A DNA stretch of 26,861 nucleotides. Source: UCB3 sp964415605. GTDB taxonomy: Bacteria; Chloroflexota; Anaerolineae; Epilineales; Epilineaceae. Where the stretch lies: the NCBI GenBank assembly GCA_964415605.1, contig CAYQBA010000046.1:1-26861 (forward strand), written 5' to 3'. The translations under genes and the position numbers were made by a program. Positions within the stretch are counted from its first letter, which is position 1; every line of letters starts with the position of its first letter. The notes beneath the pieces were generated by a model. It was not told where the DNA came from. It was given only the letters and a program-made list of their open reading frames with translations, and ran no database searches. Positions 1-9,354 of this stretch are shown in pieces.

Positions 1-741
1 GCCCGCCACGACGCGGCGGCCCCGCTGCGCCACAACGGCTTCGGCTGGCTGCTCCTGGCGGGCGCGGCGGCCGCGGCGGCCGGCGCGGCCCGCCGCCGGC
101 GCGGCGATCTCCCGCTGTGGCTGCTCGCCTCCGCCGCCGTGTGCATGCCGGCGGTGATGCGGACGTACGACAACACGCTGCTCGCCCGCTACACCGGGCT
201 CGCCCTGCCGGCGGTGCACGTGGCGGTGGGGCTGGCGGTAGACCGCGCCCTGCGGCGCGCGGCCCTGCCGCCCGGCCTGGCGCGACCGCGCGTCGCGGCC
301 GCCGCGGCGGTCGCGGCGGTCGTGCTGGCCCTGGCCGGCCTTGGCGCCCGGCTGGCGGGCTACTATGCGGCCGAGCTCGCTGGCGACCGCACCAACGACG
401 ACATCCTGGCCATCGCCGACGCGGCGGACCGCGCCGACCTGGCCATCGTCCTCGACGGCGACATCCGGCGCACCGACGGCCGCGGCACGGGGCCGAGCGG
501 TGAGCTGCACGGGATCTTCGCGTGGCGCGGGGTCGAGATGAAGAAGTGGAGCACGCCGAAGCGCCTGGACGACTACCTCCTGGCGATCTCGTGGCCGGCG
601 CAGGTCATCGTGGCCGACGACACGCTCCACCAGATCCGCGCACGCCGCCAGCTCGACCGGGTGCCGGGCCACCACGTGCCGCCGGTGTCGGACGTGGAGG
701 GCTGGGGGCTTTACCAGCTCCCGGGGGATGACGGCGGCTGA
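1..741 (+). CDS. Partial membrane protein, probable GT39/ArnT-like glycosyltransferase (C-terminal part)
   Basis: The reading frame is open from the first base of the window, so the N-terminus is missing; 246 residues remain. Hydrophobic stretches occur at about residues 14-30, 39-52, 64-80 and 97-118, followed by a soluble C-terminal domain of about 120 residues ending in a TGA. The pattern of a RTYDNTLLARY-type segment, then two membrane helices, then a soluble tail resembles the C-terminal region of multi-membrane-span GT39/ArnT-type glycosyltransferases, which transfer sugars from polyprenyl carriers outside the membrane. The catalytic N-terminal loop would lie outside the window, so the family is inferred from style only. 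Other polytopic membrane proteins are possible. It is followed by 175 nt before the next gene. Confidence 0.5.
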   Translation, partial: ARHDAAAPLRHNGFGWLLLAGAAAAAAGAARRRRGDLPLWLLASAAVCMPAVMRTYDNTLLARYTGLALPAVHVAVGLAVDRALRRAALPPGLARPRVAAAAAVAAVVLALAGLGARLAGYYAAELAGDRTNDDILAIADAADRADLAIVLDGDIRRTDGRGTGPSGELHGIFAWRGVEMKKWSTPKRLDDYLLAISWPAQVIVADDTLHQIRARRQLDRVPGHHVPPVSDVEGWGLYQLPGDDGG

Positions 742-793
742 CGCGGCGAGGCGGACCTGTCCGATCCGCGCGCCGCGGCGGGTTGTCTCGGTT

Positions 794-809
794 GGATCCT
801 TTGGGATCC
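794..809. repeat. Small inverted repeat upstream of the 1702-residue protein gene
   Basis: Two GGATCC palindromes separated by TTTG can form a 6-bp hairpin in the 175-nt gap between the first two genes. No clear promoter hexamers or T-tract accompany it, so its role, if any, is unknown. Confidence 0.3.
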
Positions 810-916
810 CTCGCGTGTCCAATCCACGGCCCGCCCGCCGATCGCCCCGCCGGGCCCGAGCGCCTGGCATGTCCTGACCGGACCGCGATCGGCCACCGCC
901 TTGAGGAGATCGTGCC

Positions 917-3900
917 ATGCCCCACGCCGACGCCGACGCCACCTCGCCGGTTGCCCCACCGCGGTCGCCTCGGCGACGACGGCCGTGGATCACGGCCCCG
1001 GTGGCCGGGATCGCGAGCGGCTTGGGGTTCACCCTGGCCGCCTTGGCCGGCGTCAGTGGGTCGCACGTTGACGTCCCGCCGACCGGCGCCAGGCCGTGGT
1101 GGTTCGAGGTCGATGGCGGAGGCGCCGTGCATGCCGCTCCCGCAGCCGCCTCCGCGGCCGTGACCACGCCCGGCATGGTCTTCCTACCGGCACTCGGTTG
1201 CCCGAACAGCGAGCTGGGTTTGAGTCTCGTCACTGTTCAGAACGCCGGCACGGAGCCCTCAAAGGCCATCCTGGTCGTGTTCGACACCTACGACGTGTCA
1301 CAAGCGCCGTGCTCCGTGCCGACGTTCGACGAGCTGCAATGCACGGGCCTGATCAACCCCGGTGCAGGCTGGACCCTGTCCGTCACCGGGGGGGACTTTC
1401 TCGTACGGAGCGGCGTCGTCTTCAGCGTGACCGCGCGGCGCCTGTCGGAGATCGGCGTGACCGGCGAGGTCGACGACATCGCGGCCGACGCGTTGTGCGA
1501 TGCCCTGGGCACCCAGGTCGTCGGTTCGTGTCCAGGCTACGCCCGCCTGCGATCGGCGTGGGCCGCCGGCGAGGCGTTCGCGGGGATCCCCCTCGACCGC
1601 GCGGCCGGCGGCCCCGTCGCCGTGCACGTCGTGCGCCAATGCGCTTCCCCATCTAACCCCGGCGTCGGCGATACCGCCACGATGCCCGGCGTGCCGGGCG
1701 AGGGTCTCGGCGCGCCGGATGCGCAGGACCAGTACACCTACCGCGCCGCGCCCCTCCACAACACCACGCGGAGTGGCTCGGGCACCGATCGATCGAGCTT
1801 GCTTTACGTCCAGAACGCCGGCGCCGTCACCGCCACGTTCTCCGTCGATCTCCAGCTCCTAAACGCGTGCGCGGCGTGGCGCCCCTGCGGGTCGATGGAC
1901 GTCGGCCCCGGCGGGTCGCGGGTCATCGACATCGATACCTGCACCATCCGCGACCGCAGCTACACCGCCGCCATCACGAGCGACCAGCCGCTGGCGATCG
2001 TGGTCGAGACCGTCGATCAGCGCGGAGGGCAGCTCGTGTACAACGCCGTGCCGCAGGCGGCGGTCGACGGGAGCGCAGGCGGGGGGCGGGCGGAAGGCAG
2101 CGGCGCGGGCGCCGAGCTCGTGGCGCCGCTCTGGCTCGACGACCGCTACGGGTGGGACGCCGCGGTGACGGTCCAGAACCACGCACCGGCCGTCGACGTC
2201 GTCGTCGACGTCGCGTTTCTGGACCGCGGCGGGCGCCCGCTCCACACCGAGCGCCGCTCGATTTGCGCCGGCGGCGCCGACTCCGTCTCGGTATCCCTGA
2301 CGGAGACCCGCCCGGGTCAGCGCGTCGGCAGCGTGCGCGTCCGCCGCCACGTGCCGCCGGATGCCAGCCCCGCCCCGATCAGCGCGGTCCTCGAGATGAC
2401 GCGGTTCGCCGACAGCAGCCGGACCGAGGTCGTCGAGGCCTTCGCCGAGAGCCTCGCCCCGGTGGCCGTGCCGGCACCGGGCGGCGGCGCGCCCGCGCGC
2501 GGCACGACCGTGATCGGCCTGCCGCTGGTGGCCGACGACCGCGACGGCATGGGCGTCGCCTCCGAGGTCGTCGTCGCCAACCGCGTGACCGCACCCGGCT
2601 GGACCGACGTCGCCGTCATCGTGCTCGACCAGAACGCGCCCGTGCGCACGCTGTGCCAGCGGCTGGCGGCCGGCGCGGTGCACGCGTTCGACGTGTCGCC
2701 GAGCTTCACGGCGACCGACACCGGGTTCATCGGCAGCGCCGTCGTCTCGGCGACCGCATGGTCGCACCCGCCGCCGGGCACGCTGCATCCCGCCGGCGGC
2801 ACGGCCGGCGCGGTCGACCTCGCCGCGGCGGTGGTCACGCGCATCGGCACGTCCGGGGACGAGGACATCCCCGGCGACCAGCTCGGCGTCGCCGAGGGCG
2901 TGCCGCTCGCGGCGATCCCGCCGGCGCTGGCGGGGCTCGGGCGCGTGTGTGGCGCCGACGATCCCGGCGCTGCGGCCCGGCCCACGCCGGCGGCCACGCC
3001 GCCCCCGACCGCCGAGCCGCCGCCGGCGGAGCGCGTCCTGCCGGCCGTCGTGATGCTGCCGGCGATGGGGTTCGAGGGCCAGGACGACATCTGCCGGGCG
3101 ACGGTCGTCGTCCACAACCAGGGCACCGCCGCGGCCAAGGCCCTCCTCGTCTTTTGGACCGCGCCCGAGCCGTGCGCCCCGGACTGCTTCGGGCCGATCG
3201 GCACGACGTGCACCGCGCTTCTGGCCCCCGGCGACGCGTGGACGGTGCCCGAAGCCTTGCTGCCAGGGTCCATCGCGAGCGCCGCCATCTATGGGTTCGC
3301 CGACCGCACGCTCGGCGAGCTCGGGGTCGAGCCAGGCTCGAGCGTGACCGCCGCCGACGCCGCGTGCACCCGGATCCGGCCGTTCCTGGTGGCGCGGAGC
3401 TGCCATGTCGCCCGGGCGTTCCATCTGGCCTACCTGGCGGGGACGGACTTCGCCGGGCTGCCGCTCGGCCGGCTGTACAGCGGCGCCGTCGGCGCGGACG
3501 TCACCCGCACGTGCCCCGGCGACTTCAACCCAGGCCGGCTGGTCACGGCCGCGTACGCGGCGATGCCGCGGGACGCGTGGCTCCGCGACGCCGAGGATCT
3601 CGGGTCGGGCAGCCACACCTACGCCGCCAGCCCGGTGTTCGCCGACCGCGCCGGCTTCAACACCGTGATCTACCTCCAAAACGCCGGGCTGGGATGCACG
3701 AGCGCGACGCTGGCCTTCCGGGCGTGGGGCGACTGCCAGAGCGCCCGGATCTGCCGCATCCTGTCCATCGCCCCGGGTGCCGTCGCGTCCTTCGACGGGA
3801 CCGACTGCGTCGGCCCGGACTGGGCCGGCAGCGTCGTCGTGACGGCGACCGAGCCGCTGGCCATCGCGCTGGACCGCCTGGGGCTCGACAAGCTCAGCAC

Positions 3901-6025
3901 CCGGACGGCCGTGGCCGGCCGCCTGCCATACGACCTCGACGGCAACGGCGTGACCGACGCCGCGGACGGGGCCGTCATCGAGGCCGCGCGCGGCAGCGTC
4001 CCCGGCGCGCCGGGCTGGAACCCGCGGGCGGACCTCAGCGGCGACGACCGCGTCGATGCGGACGACGACAGGGTTCTGGCGATGAACCGCTGCCAGATGC
4101 GCCTGCCGGCCGGGGAATGGTCGGCGCCGCCGGGCCCCGCCCCCCGCCGCCAGGTTCTGCTGCCGACGCTGCTCACCGGCGCGCCGCCCTGTGACGCGGT
4201 CGTAAGCCTCCAAAATGTCGGCGAAGCGCCGAGCAAGGCCGTGCTGGTCCTGTGGAAGGCGGGCGTGGCGGGTCTGGCCTGCGCCCCGCCCGCGCGCGTC
4301 GAGTGCACCGGGCTCATCGCGCCTGGCCAGGGCTGGACGTGGATCAACACGCCGGGGCCCGACCGCTCCGGCGCGGTGGCGGGCGGCATCGTCTTTTCGT
4401 TCACGGCGGAGACGTTCGAGGACCTCGGACTGCCGGGGACCGGCGTCGTCGCCGACGCCCTCTGCACGCGGCTCCAGGCCGACCTCGCGGGCGACTGCGA
4501 CGCGTTCCTGCGCTTCCGGCACGCCTACGACGGCGGCGGCACGTATGCCGACGTGCCGATGAACCGCGTGCTCGGGGCGCCGCTGGCCGCCGACGTTCGC
4601 CGGACGTGCGTGTCGCCGGGCGACGCCAGCCGTGGCGGCGGGCACGTCGTGCTCGCGTACGAAGGCATCGCGGCGACCGAGGTCGGCGCGTTCGACCCCG
4701 CGAGCGGCGCCTTCGACTACGCGGTGCCGCTGGCCTATGTCAACATCGCCGGCTTCGAGACCCGGATCTTCGTCCAGAACGCCGGCCTCGAACCGGCCGC
4801 GGTCGACGTGTGGATGGACCACATCGCCGCGTGCGACCGCGCATCCGAAAGCCAGCGCTGTGACCGGATGCGCGTGGCGCCGGGGGCCACGGCGATCTTC
4901 GACCCCAGGCTGTGCGTCGGGCCGGACTGGCAGGGCAGCGCGTGGATCCAGAGCTCACAGCCGCTCGCGATCGTCGGCGAAGTCCACGGCCGCGGCCTGG
5001 CGGACTTCACGGGCGTGCCGGTCGGGCCTGTGCCGGGCGACCCGGCGACGGACGCCGCGGGGCTGCCCGGGCGCGGCGCCGCCCGCGTGGCGTACGGCCC
5101 GCTGATCCACGACCCCGAGCATGCCTGGGACAGCGGGGTCAACGTCAAGAACCTCAGCCTCACGCACGACGCGCAGGTCCAGGTCGCGTTCCTCGACCCG
5201 GGCGGCACGCCGTTCAGCACGCAGGAGCGCACGATCTGCGCCGGCGGGACCGACACGTTCTTCGTGCCGGTGACGAACAACCTCCCCGGCGCCGGCGAGG
5301 TCGGAAGCGTCCGGGTGATCAGCCGCGCCGCCCGCGCCGGCGCCCCGCCGCCCCCGGTCGTCGCGACCGCGCTGCTCCTGCGGCACATCGACCCGGACCG
5401 CACCCAGGCGCTGGACATGCTGACCTACGACCTCGTCCCCGAGGCCGGAGCGTACCGGTGGCCGGTCGGCGCCGGCGCCGGCGGCCAGGCCAGCGGCGCG
5501 GCGGTCATCGCGCTGCCCGACGTCGCCGACCTGCGCGACCCGCTCGAGATGGCGGAGATCGTCGTGTCCAACCTCGTCCCCGTGCCCGGCCGCACCGACG
5601 TCGACATCGCGATCATCGGCCGTGAGGGCACGGTGGCGACGCTCAAACGCAGCCTGCCGGCCGGCGCGACGACGGTCGTCGACGTCCGCGAGGCGACCGC
5701 GGCGGCCGGCGTGGCGCTGCCCCCGAACTTTCGCGGCACGGCATTGGTGTCGGCCACGGCCTGGGATCACGCCGTGGCGACTGCGGACGGACAGCGGCGG
5801 CCGCTTGTCGGGTTGGCGGCCGTCGTCGTGCGGCGCGGGAAGGTGGCCCCGGACGCACCTTCGGCGGCCCGCGCGAGCGTGACGGCCGGGCGGCCGCTGG
5901 CGCGCCTGCCGGGCGGGGCCTCGCCCCCCGCCGCGCCGGCGTGGTTCAGGCTATGGCTGCCGTTTGCGGGCCAGGCCGTCGCCACGCCAGCCGCGGGGTC
6001 GCCCCGTGCCGCAGCCGGAAATTGA
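917..6025 (+). CDS. Large secreted protein of three repeated modules with internal dockerin-like domain
   Basis: 1702 residues. The ATG at 917 is preceded by GAGGAG at 903-908 with an 8-nt spacer. A basic N-terminus (about residues 16-25) and a hydrophobic stretch (about 26-46) suggest a signal peptide. The rest is internally repetitive. Three related modules begin near residues 87, 705 and 1078, each opening with a hydrophobic xLP box (VFLPALG, VMLPAMG, VLLPTLL) and each holding two QNAG-like strands. The first and third modules also share later blocks (400 with 1393, 530 with 1529), which the middle one lacks. Residues about 1005-1062 contain two DxDGxG/DxSGDDxxD-type calcium loops typical of dockerin-like domains. 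A Pro/Thr/Ala linker precedes module 2. The C-terminus has LWLPF. Likely extracellular or surface; the beta-rich modules have no function I can name. The 3' end overlaps ctaA on the other strand. Confidence 0.85.
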   Translation: MPHADADATSPVAPPRSPRRRRPWITAPVAGIASGLGFTLAALAGVSGSHVDVPPTGARPWWFEVDGGGAVHAAPAAASAAVTTPGMVFLPALGCPNSELGLSLVTVQNAGTEPSKAILVVFDTYDVSQAPCSVPTFDELQCTGLINPGAGWTLSVTGGDFLVRSGVVFSVTARRLSEIGVTGEVDDIAADALCDALGTQVVGSCPGYARLRSAWAAGEAFAGIPLDRAAGGPVAVHVVRQCASPSNPGVGDTATMPGVPGEGLGAPDAQDQYTYRAAPLHNTTRSGSGTDRSSLLYVQNAGAVTATFSVDLQLLNACAAWRPCGSMDVGPGGSRVIDIDTCTIRDRSYTAAITSDQPLAIVVETVDQRGGQLVYNAVPQAAVDGSAGGGRAEGSGAGAELVAPLWLDDRYGWDAAVTVQNHAPAVDVVVDVAFLDRGGRPLHTERRSICAGGADSVSVSLTETRPGQRVGSVRVRRHVPPDASPAPISAVLEMTRFADSSRTEVVEAFAESLAPVAVPAPGGGAPARGTTVIGLPLVADDRDGMGVASEVVVANRVTAPGWTDVAVIVLDQNAPVRTLCQRLAAGAVHAFDVSPSFTATDTGFIGSAVVSATAWSHPPPGTLHPAGGTAGAVDLAAAVVTRIGTSGDEDIPGDQLGVAEGVPLAAIPPALAGLGRVCGADDPGAAARPTPAATPPPTAEPPPAERVLPAVVMLPAMGFEGQDDICRATVVVHNQGTAAAKALLVFWTAPEPCAPDCFGPIGTTCTALLAPGDAWTVPEALLPGSIASAAIYGFADRTLGELGVEPGSSVTAADAACTRIRPFLVARSCHVARAFHLAYLAGTDFAGLPLGRLYSGAVGADVTRTCPGDFNPGRLVTAAYAAMPRDAWLRDAEDLGSGSHTYAASPVFADRAGFNTVIYLQNAGLGCTSATLAFRAWGDCQSARICRILSIAPGAVASFDGTDCVGPDWAGSVVVTATEPLAIALDRLGLDKLSTRTAVAGRLPYDLDGNGVTDAADGAVIEAARGSVPGAPGWNPRADLSGDDRVDADDDRVLAMNRCQMRLPAGEWSAPPGPAPRRQVLLPTLLTGAPPCDAVVSLQNVGEAPSKAVLVLWKAGVAGLACAPPARVECTGLIAPGQGWTWINTPGPDRSGAVAGGIVFSFTAETFEDLGLPGTGVVADALCTRLQADLAGDCDAFLRFRHAYDGGGTYADVPMNRVLGAPLAADVRRTCVSPGDASRGGGHVVLAYEGIAATEVGAFDPASGAFDYAVPLAYVNIAGFETRIFVQNAGLEPAAVDVWMDHIAACDRASESQRCDRMRVAPGATAIFDPRLCVGPDWQGSAWIQSSQPLAIVGEVHGRGLADFTGVPVGPVPGDPATDAAGLPGRGAARVAYGPLIHDPEHAWDSGVNVKNLSLTHDAQVQVAFLDPGGTPFSTQERTICAGGTDTFFVPVTNNLPGAGEVGSVRVISRAARAGAPPPPVVATALLLRHIDPDRTQALDMLTYDLVPEAGAYRWPVGAGAGGQASGAAVIALPDVADLRDPLEMAEIVVSNLVPVPGRTDVDIAIIGREGTVATLKRSLPAGATTVVDVREATAAAGVALPPNFRGTALVSATAWDHAVATADGQRRPLVGLAAVVVRRGKVAPDAPSAARASVTAGRPLARLPGGASPPAAPAWFRLWLPFAGQAVATPAAGSPRAAAGN

Positions 6026-7148
6026 CCCACACCACCGCCAACAGGAGCGCCACGGCCAGCGCCTGGTGGCCGAGGGCCAGCACGAGCGGCACGCGCCACC
6101 AGATCACGCTGATGCCGAGCGCGATCTGCGCCAGCACGAGCGCCAGCACGAGCCGGCCGCCGCGCCGGACGGCCGGCGCGACGGTGGCCGCCCGCAGGTG
6201 CCGCGCCAGGGCGACGGCTGCCGCCAGGACCGCGAACGCCAGCCAGCGGTGCACGAACTGCACCGTGGCCGGCGCCGACACGAGGTTGCGCCACCACGGC
6301 TCGAGCGTGGCCAGCCAGCCCGGCGGGATCCAGCGGCCGTACATCAGCGGCCAGGTGTCGGACGCCATCCCGGCGTCGAGCCCCGCGACCAGCCCGCCGT
6401 AGGCGATCTGGGCGAAGAGCAGCCCGAGCACGGCCAGGCCGGCGCGCGCGGCAGGGACGTCGACCGCCGCGTGCGGGCCGGCCGGCCCGGCCCGCAGGCC
6501 GAGGAGCTGCCAGAACGACGCGCACAGCAGCACCAGCGCCGCCAACAAGTGCGTGGTCAGCCGGAAATGGCTGACGGCGGGCTGGTCGACCAGCCCGCTC
6601 TTGACCATGTACCAGCCCAGAAAGCCCTGGAACGCGAAGAGCAGCCCGATGCCGACGTATGGCAGCGCGCGGCGGCGCGGGATGATCCCGCGGGCCAGGA
6701 AGTAGAGGAGGGGCAGCGCCACCACCAGGCCCGCCACGCGGGCCACCAGCCGGTGGATGTACTCGATGTAGAAGATGCGCTTGTACGCCGCCAGCGTCAT
6801 CGCCGAGTTGACGTGCAGGAACTCCGGCGTGGCCTGGTAGCGCGCGAACGTCTCGCGCCACGCGGCCTCGCCGATCGGCGGCAGCACGCCCATCACGACG
6901 TTCCACTCGACGATCGACAGCCCGGACTCGGTCAGGCGGACGAAGCCGCCGAACACGATCATGAACACGATGAAGCCGCACACCACGGCCAGCCAGCGGG
7001 CGACCCGCGCGTCGTTCGCCCGCGCCGTCGCGAGCGCGGCGGGTGCCGTCGCCGGCCCGTCCGCCGGCGGCGCATCCGCCGGTGGCGTGCCGACCGGCGT
7101 TCGGCCAACGGGGCGCGCGGTCGCGGTCGCGGCGTCGCCTTGGGTCAT
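5946..7148 (-). CDS. ctaA: Heme A synthase, COX15/CtaA family
   Basis: 400 residues. CtaA/COX15 oxidises the C8 methyl of heme O to a formyl group, giving heme A for cytochrome c oxidase, in the cytoplasmic membrane. The sequence has about eight membrane segments and the family signatures: FGGFVRLTESGLS with a following W...F..YQ.TPEF loop, EYIHR (His about residue 132), HFRLTTH, HRWLA and LGHQALA, giving the conserved His set expected for heme ligation in both halves. The paired periplasmic cysteines of the Bacillus-type enzyme are not seen, matching the COX15 type. About 55 Ala/Pro-rich residues precede the first helix. The start is fixed by AAGGAG before ATG at 7148, which overlaps the decarboxylase stop as ATGA. 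The non-conserved C-terminal tail lies in an 80-nt overlap with the convergent gene. No cox structural genes are in the window. Confidence 0.92.
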   Translation of the reverse strand: MTQGDAATATARPVGRTPVGTPPADAPPADGPATAPAALATARANDARVARWLAVVCGFIVFMIVFGGFVRLTESGLSIVEWNVVMGVLPPIGEAAWRETFARYQATPEFLHVNSAMTLAAYKRIFYIEYIHRLVARVAGLVVALPLLYFLARGIIPRRRALPYVGIGLLFAFQGFLGWYMVKSGLVDQPAVSHFRLTTHLLAALVLLCASFWQLLGLRAGPAGPHAAVDVPAARAGLAVLGLLFAQIAYGGLVAGLDAGMASDTWPLMYGRWIPPGWLATLEPWWRNLVSAPATVQFVHRWLAFAVLAAAVALARHLRAATVAPAVRRGGRLVLALVLAQIALGISVIWWRVPLVLALGHQALAVALLLAVVWVNFRLRHGATPRLAWRRPGPQTAAIA

Positions 7149-8638
7149 GCTGGATCTCCTTGCGGTGAGCCGAGGGCTTCGAGGACAGCCGCGGCCTCGG
7201 CGCGGATCGCCGCCCACGCCGCGGCCACGTGCCGCGCCTCGGTGTGGGTCTGGCCGACGCACATCCGCAGCGTGTGGCGGTCGCCGACCCGGGTATGGCT
7301 GAGGTAGAGCGCGCCGCCGGCGTTGAGCCGCGCCAGCAGGTCGGCGTTGGCGCCGTCGCCGGCCCGCAGCCGGAAGCACACCAAGTTTAGCGCCCGCGGG
7401 GCGGCCAGCTCGAAGCGCGCATCCGCCGCAATCCATTCCTCGAGCTGCCCGGCCAGGGCCACGTGGCGCCGGACGTGATGCTGGAGCCCCCGCACGCCGT
7501 AGTGGCGGATCACGAACCACAGCTTGAGGGCCCGGAACCGCCGGCCCAGGGGGATGTGCCAGTCGCGGTAGTCGACGACGGCCCCGCTCTCGGACGCCTG
7601 GTTGCGCAGGTATTCCGGCAGCACCGAGAGCGCGCCGATCAGCGCCGCCCGGTCGGCGACGTAGAAGCAGTCGCAGTCGAAGTTGGTGAACATCCACTTG
7701 TGCGGGTTGAAGCAGTAGCTGTCGGCGTGCTCGAGGCCGGCCTGGATCCAGCGGTGCTCCGGGCACACGGCGGCGGTGCCCGCCATGGCGGCATCGACGT
7801 GCAGCCAGATGGCCTCGGCGCGGCAGATCCGCCCGATGTCCTCGACGGGGTCGACGGCGCCGGTCGAGGTCGTGCCGGCCGTGGCGGACACGAAGCACGG
7901 GATCCGCCCGGCGGCCCGGTCCGCGGCGATCTGCTCGGCGAGCCGGTCGGGCCGCATCCGCAACTGCTCGTCGACCTCGATCAGGCGCAGGTTGCGGGAC
8001 CCGAGCCCCGCGATGCGCACGGCCTTCTCGACCGACGAGTGGGCCTGGGTCGACGTGTAGGCCACGAGGCGACCGTCGCAGCCGGCGGCGCCCGCCCGGG
8101 CCCCCGTCGCCCGCTCGCGCGCCGCCAACAACGCGCACAGCACCGCGCTGGACGCGGTGTCCTGGATGACGCCGCCGCCCGGCCCGTCCGATCGGAACCG
8201 CGCCGGGAGGCCGAGCATGTCCACCAGCCAGTCCAGCACGTGGGTCTCGAGCTCGGTGCAGGCCGGGCTGGTCACCCACAGCATGCCCTGCACGCCCAGT
8301 CCCGCCGACAACAGCTCGCCCAGGATCGACGGGCCCGAGGCGTTGGCCGGGAAGAACGCGAAGAAGCGTGGCGACTGCCAGTGCGTGACGCCGGGGAGGA
8401 TGATCCGCTCGACGTCGGCCAGGATGGCGTCGAACGGCTCGCCGTGCTCCGGCGCGGTGGGCGGGAGCGCGGCGCGGACGTCGCCGGGGCGGGCGCGGCT
8501 CTGCACCGGGAAGTCCTCGACCCGGGCCTGGTAGTCGGCGATCCAGTCGACAAGCGCGTGCCCCCAGCGGCGGAACGCGTCGGGCGGCATGTGGAACGAC
8601 GGGGTCTCCGGCGGCGGGGCCGCGGCGTCAGGCGGCAT
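7145..8638 (-). CDS. PLP-dependent group II decarboxylase, aromatic-L-amino-acid decarboxylase-like
   Basis: 497 residues, close to the usual 470-500 for the DOPA/tyrosine/tryptophan decarboxylase family, which removes CO2 from aromatic amino acids to give amines in the cytoplasm. Visible hallmarks: the HVDAAMAG segment with the Asp that contacts the PLP ring nitrogen, NPHKWMF with the Schiff-base Lys at 314, and KLWFVIRHYGVRGLQ with Tyr at 380 in the catalytic loop, the residue typical of true decarboxylases rather than aldehyde synthases. The substrate cannot be read from sequence. The ATG at 8638 lies 5 nt after the sigma-factor stop with only a weak GGGTGAG ribosome site, so translation is probably coupled. 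Its stop overlaps the ctaA start (ATGA). An upstream in-frame extension is only a shadow of the sigma gene. Confidence 0.9.
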   Translation of the reverse strand: MPPDAAAPPPETPSFHMPPDAFRRWGHALVDWIADYQARVEDFPVQSRARPGDVRAALPPTAPEHGEPFDAILADVERIILPGVTHWQSPRFFAFFPANASGPSILGELLSAGLGVQGMLWVTSPACTELETHVLDWLVDMLGLPARFRSDGPGGGVIQDTASSAVLCALLAARERATGARAGAAGCDGRLVAYTSTQAHSSVEKAVRIAGLGSRNLRLIEVDEQLRMRPDRLAEQIAADRAAGRIPCFVSATAGTTSTGAVDPVEDIGRICRAEAIWLHVDAAMAGTAAVCPEHRWIQAGLEHADSYCFNPHKWMFTNFDCDCFYVADRAALIGALSVLPEYLRNQASESGAVVDYRDWHIPLGRRFRALKLWFVIRHYGVRGLQHHVRRHVALAGQLEEWIAADARFELAAPRALNLVCFRLRAGDGANADLLARLNAGGALYLSHTRVGDRHTLRMCVGQTHTEARHVAAAWAAIRAEAAAVLEALGSPQGDPA

Positions 8639-8643
8639 CGAGC

Positions 8644-9354
8644 TCACCCGCACGCACACAACGGGCAGCACGCCACGCGCGGTCGGAAGTCGATGACGTG
8701 CCCGCGCCGGTCGAGCTCGACGTGGCAGCACTCGAGCAGTCGCTCGCGCAGGATGGCTCGCCCGCGCTGGACGCGCGACTTGGCCCCGCTGAGCGAGAGG
8801 CCGAGCCGGTCGGCGACCTCGCGCTGGGCGTGCCCCTCGATCTCCGACAGCCGGACGGCCTGCCGGTAGTGCTCCGGCAGGCCGTCGACGAGTCCCGCGA
8901 CGAACGCGGCGATCTGCTGCTCCGCCGCGCGGTCGGCCGCCTCCATCCGCGCCGCCTCGACGTCGTCCGCGACGAGACCGCTGTCCACGCCCGCCGCGTC
9001 GATGTCGACGGTCGCGGCACGGGCCCCGCCATGGCGGCGGTGGTGGTCGACGATGGCACGGCGGGCGATCTGGAACACCCACGGCGCGAGCCGTTCGGCA
9101 TCCCGCAGCCCGTCCAGACCGGCGTGCAGCTTCAAGAAGACCTCCTGCGTCACGTCGTCGACGGCATCGGGGTCGCCCAGGCGGCGCGCGACGAAGGCGC
9201 GGACCTGGGCGCCAAGCCGATCCCACACGTTCACCGACCCGGCCGGCGCTCCGTGCGACGCCGGCACGGCCGGCGCCCCGCAGGGCGCTGGTCCAGGCAC
9301 CGGCGGCGGCCCGGTGACGGGGATCGGCGCGATCGTCGGGGCCGTCACGGACAT
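8644..9354 (-). CDS. ECF RNA polymerase sigma factor, SigZ-like, with Cys-rich C-terminal tail
   Basis: 236 residues. After a 40-residue Pro-rich N-terminus comes a sigma region 2 (about 44-108, with DDVTQEVFLKLH and WVFQIARRAIVDHHR) and a region 4 helix-turn-helix (about 149-206, with LPEHYRQAVRL and EVADRLGLSLSGAKSRVQRGR). The last 34 residues form a tail with C209, C210, C229, C230, C233 and C235, similar to the Cys-containing ends of SigZ-type factors. By analogy with CorE of Myxococcus, whose Cys-rich end senses copper, this tail may bind a thiophilic metal or metalloid. No anti-sigma gene is adjacent. The start overlaps the arsM stop by one base (TGATG), supporting the long N-terminus; a GTG at codon 41 is an alternative. 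Binding to As(III) is a hypothesis from context. Confidence 0.88.
   Translation of the reverse strand: MSVTAPTIAPIPVTGPPPVPGPAPCGAPAVPASHGAPAGSVNVWDRLGAQVRAFVARRLGDPDAVDDVTQEVFLKLHAGLDGLRDAERLAPWVFQIARRAIVDHHRRHGGARAATVDIDAAGVDSGLVADDVEAARMEAADRAAEQQIAAFVAGLVDGLPEHYRQAVRLSEIEGHAQREVADRLGLSLSGAKSRVQRGRAILRERLLECCHVELDRRGHVIDFRPRVACCPLCACG

Noticed and set aside
1859..4822. Long minus-strand open frame (987 codons) opposite the 1702-residue protein gene
   Set aside because: Arg/Asp/Val-rich translation without any domain, no ribosome site, lies fully antisense to a well-supported gene; long antisense frames are expected at this GC content.
7149..8279. N-terminal extension of ctaA to about 777 codons
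   Set aside because: The upstream part is the out-of-frame shadow of the decarboxylase gene; the ATG at 7148 has AAGGAG and an ATGA overlap.
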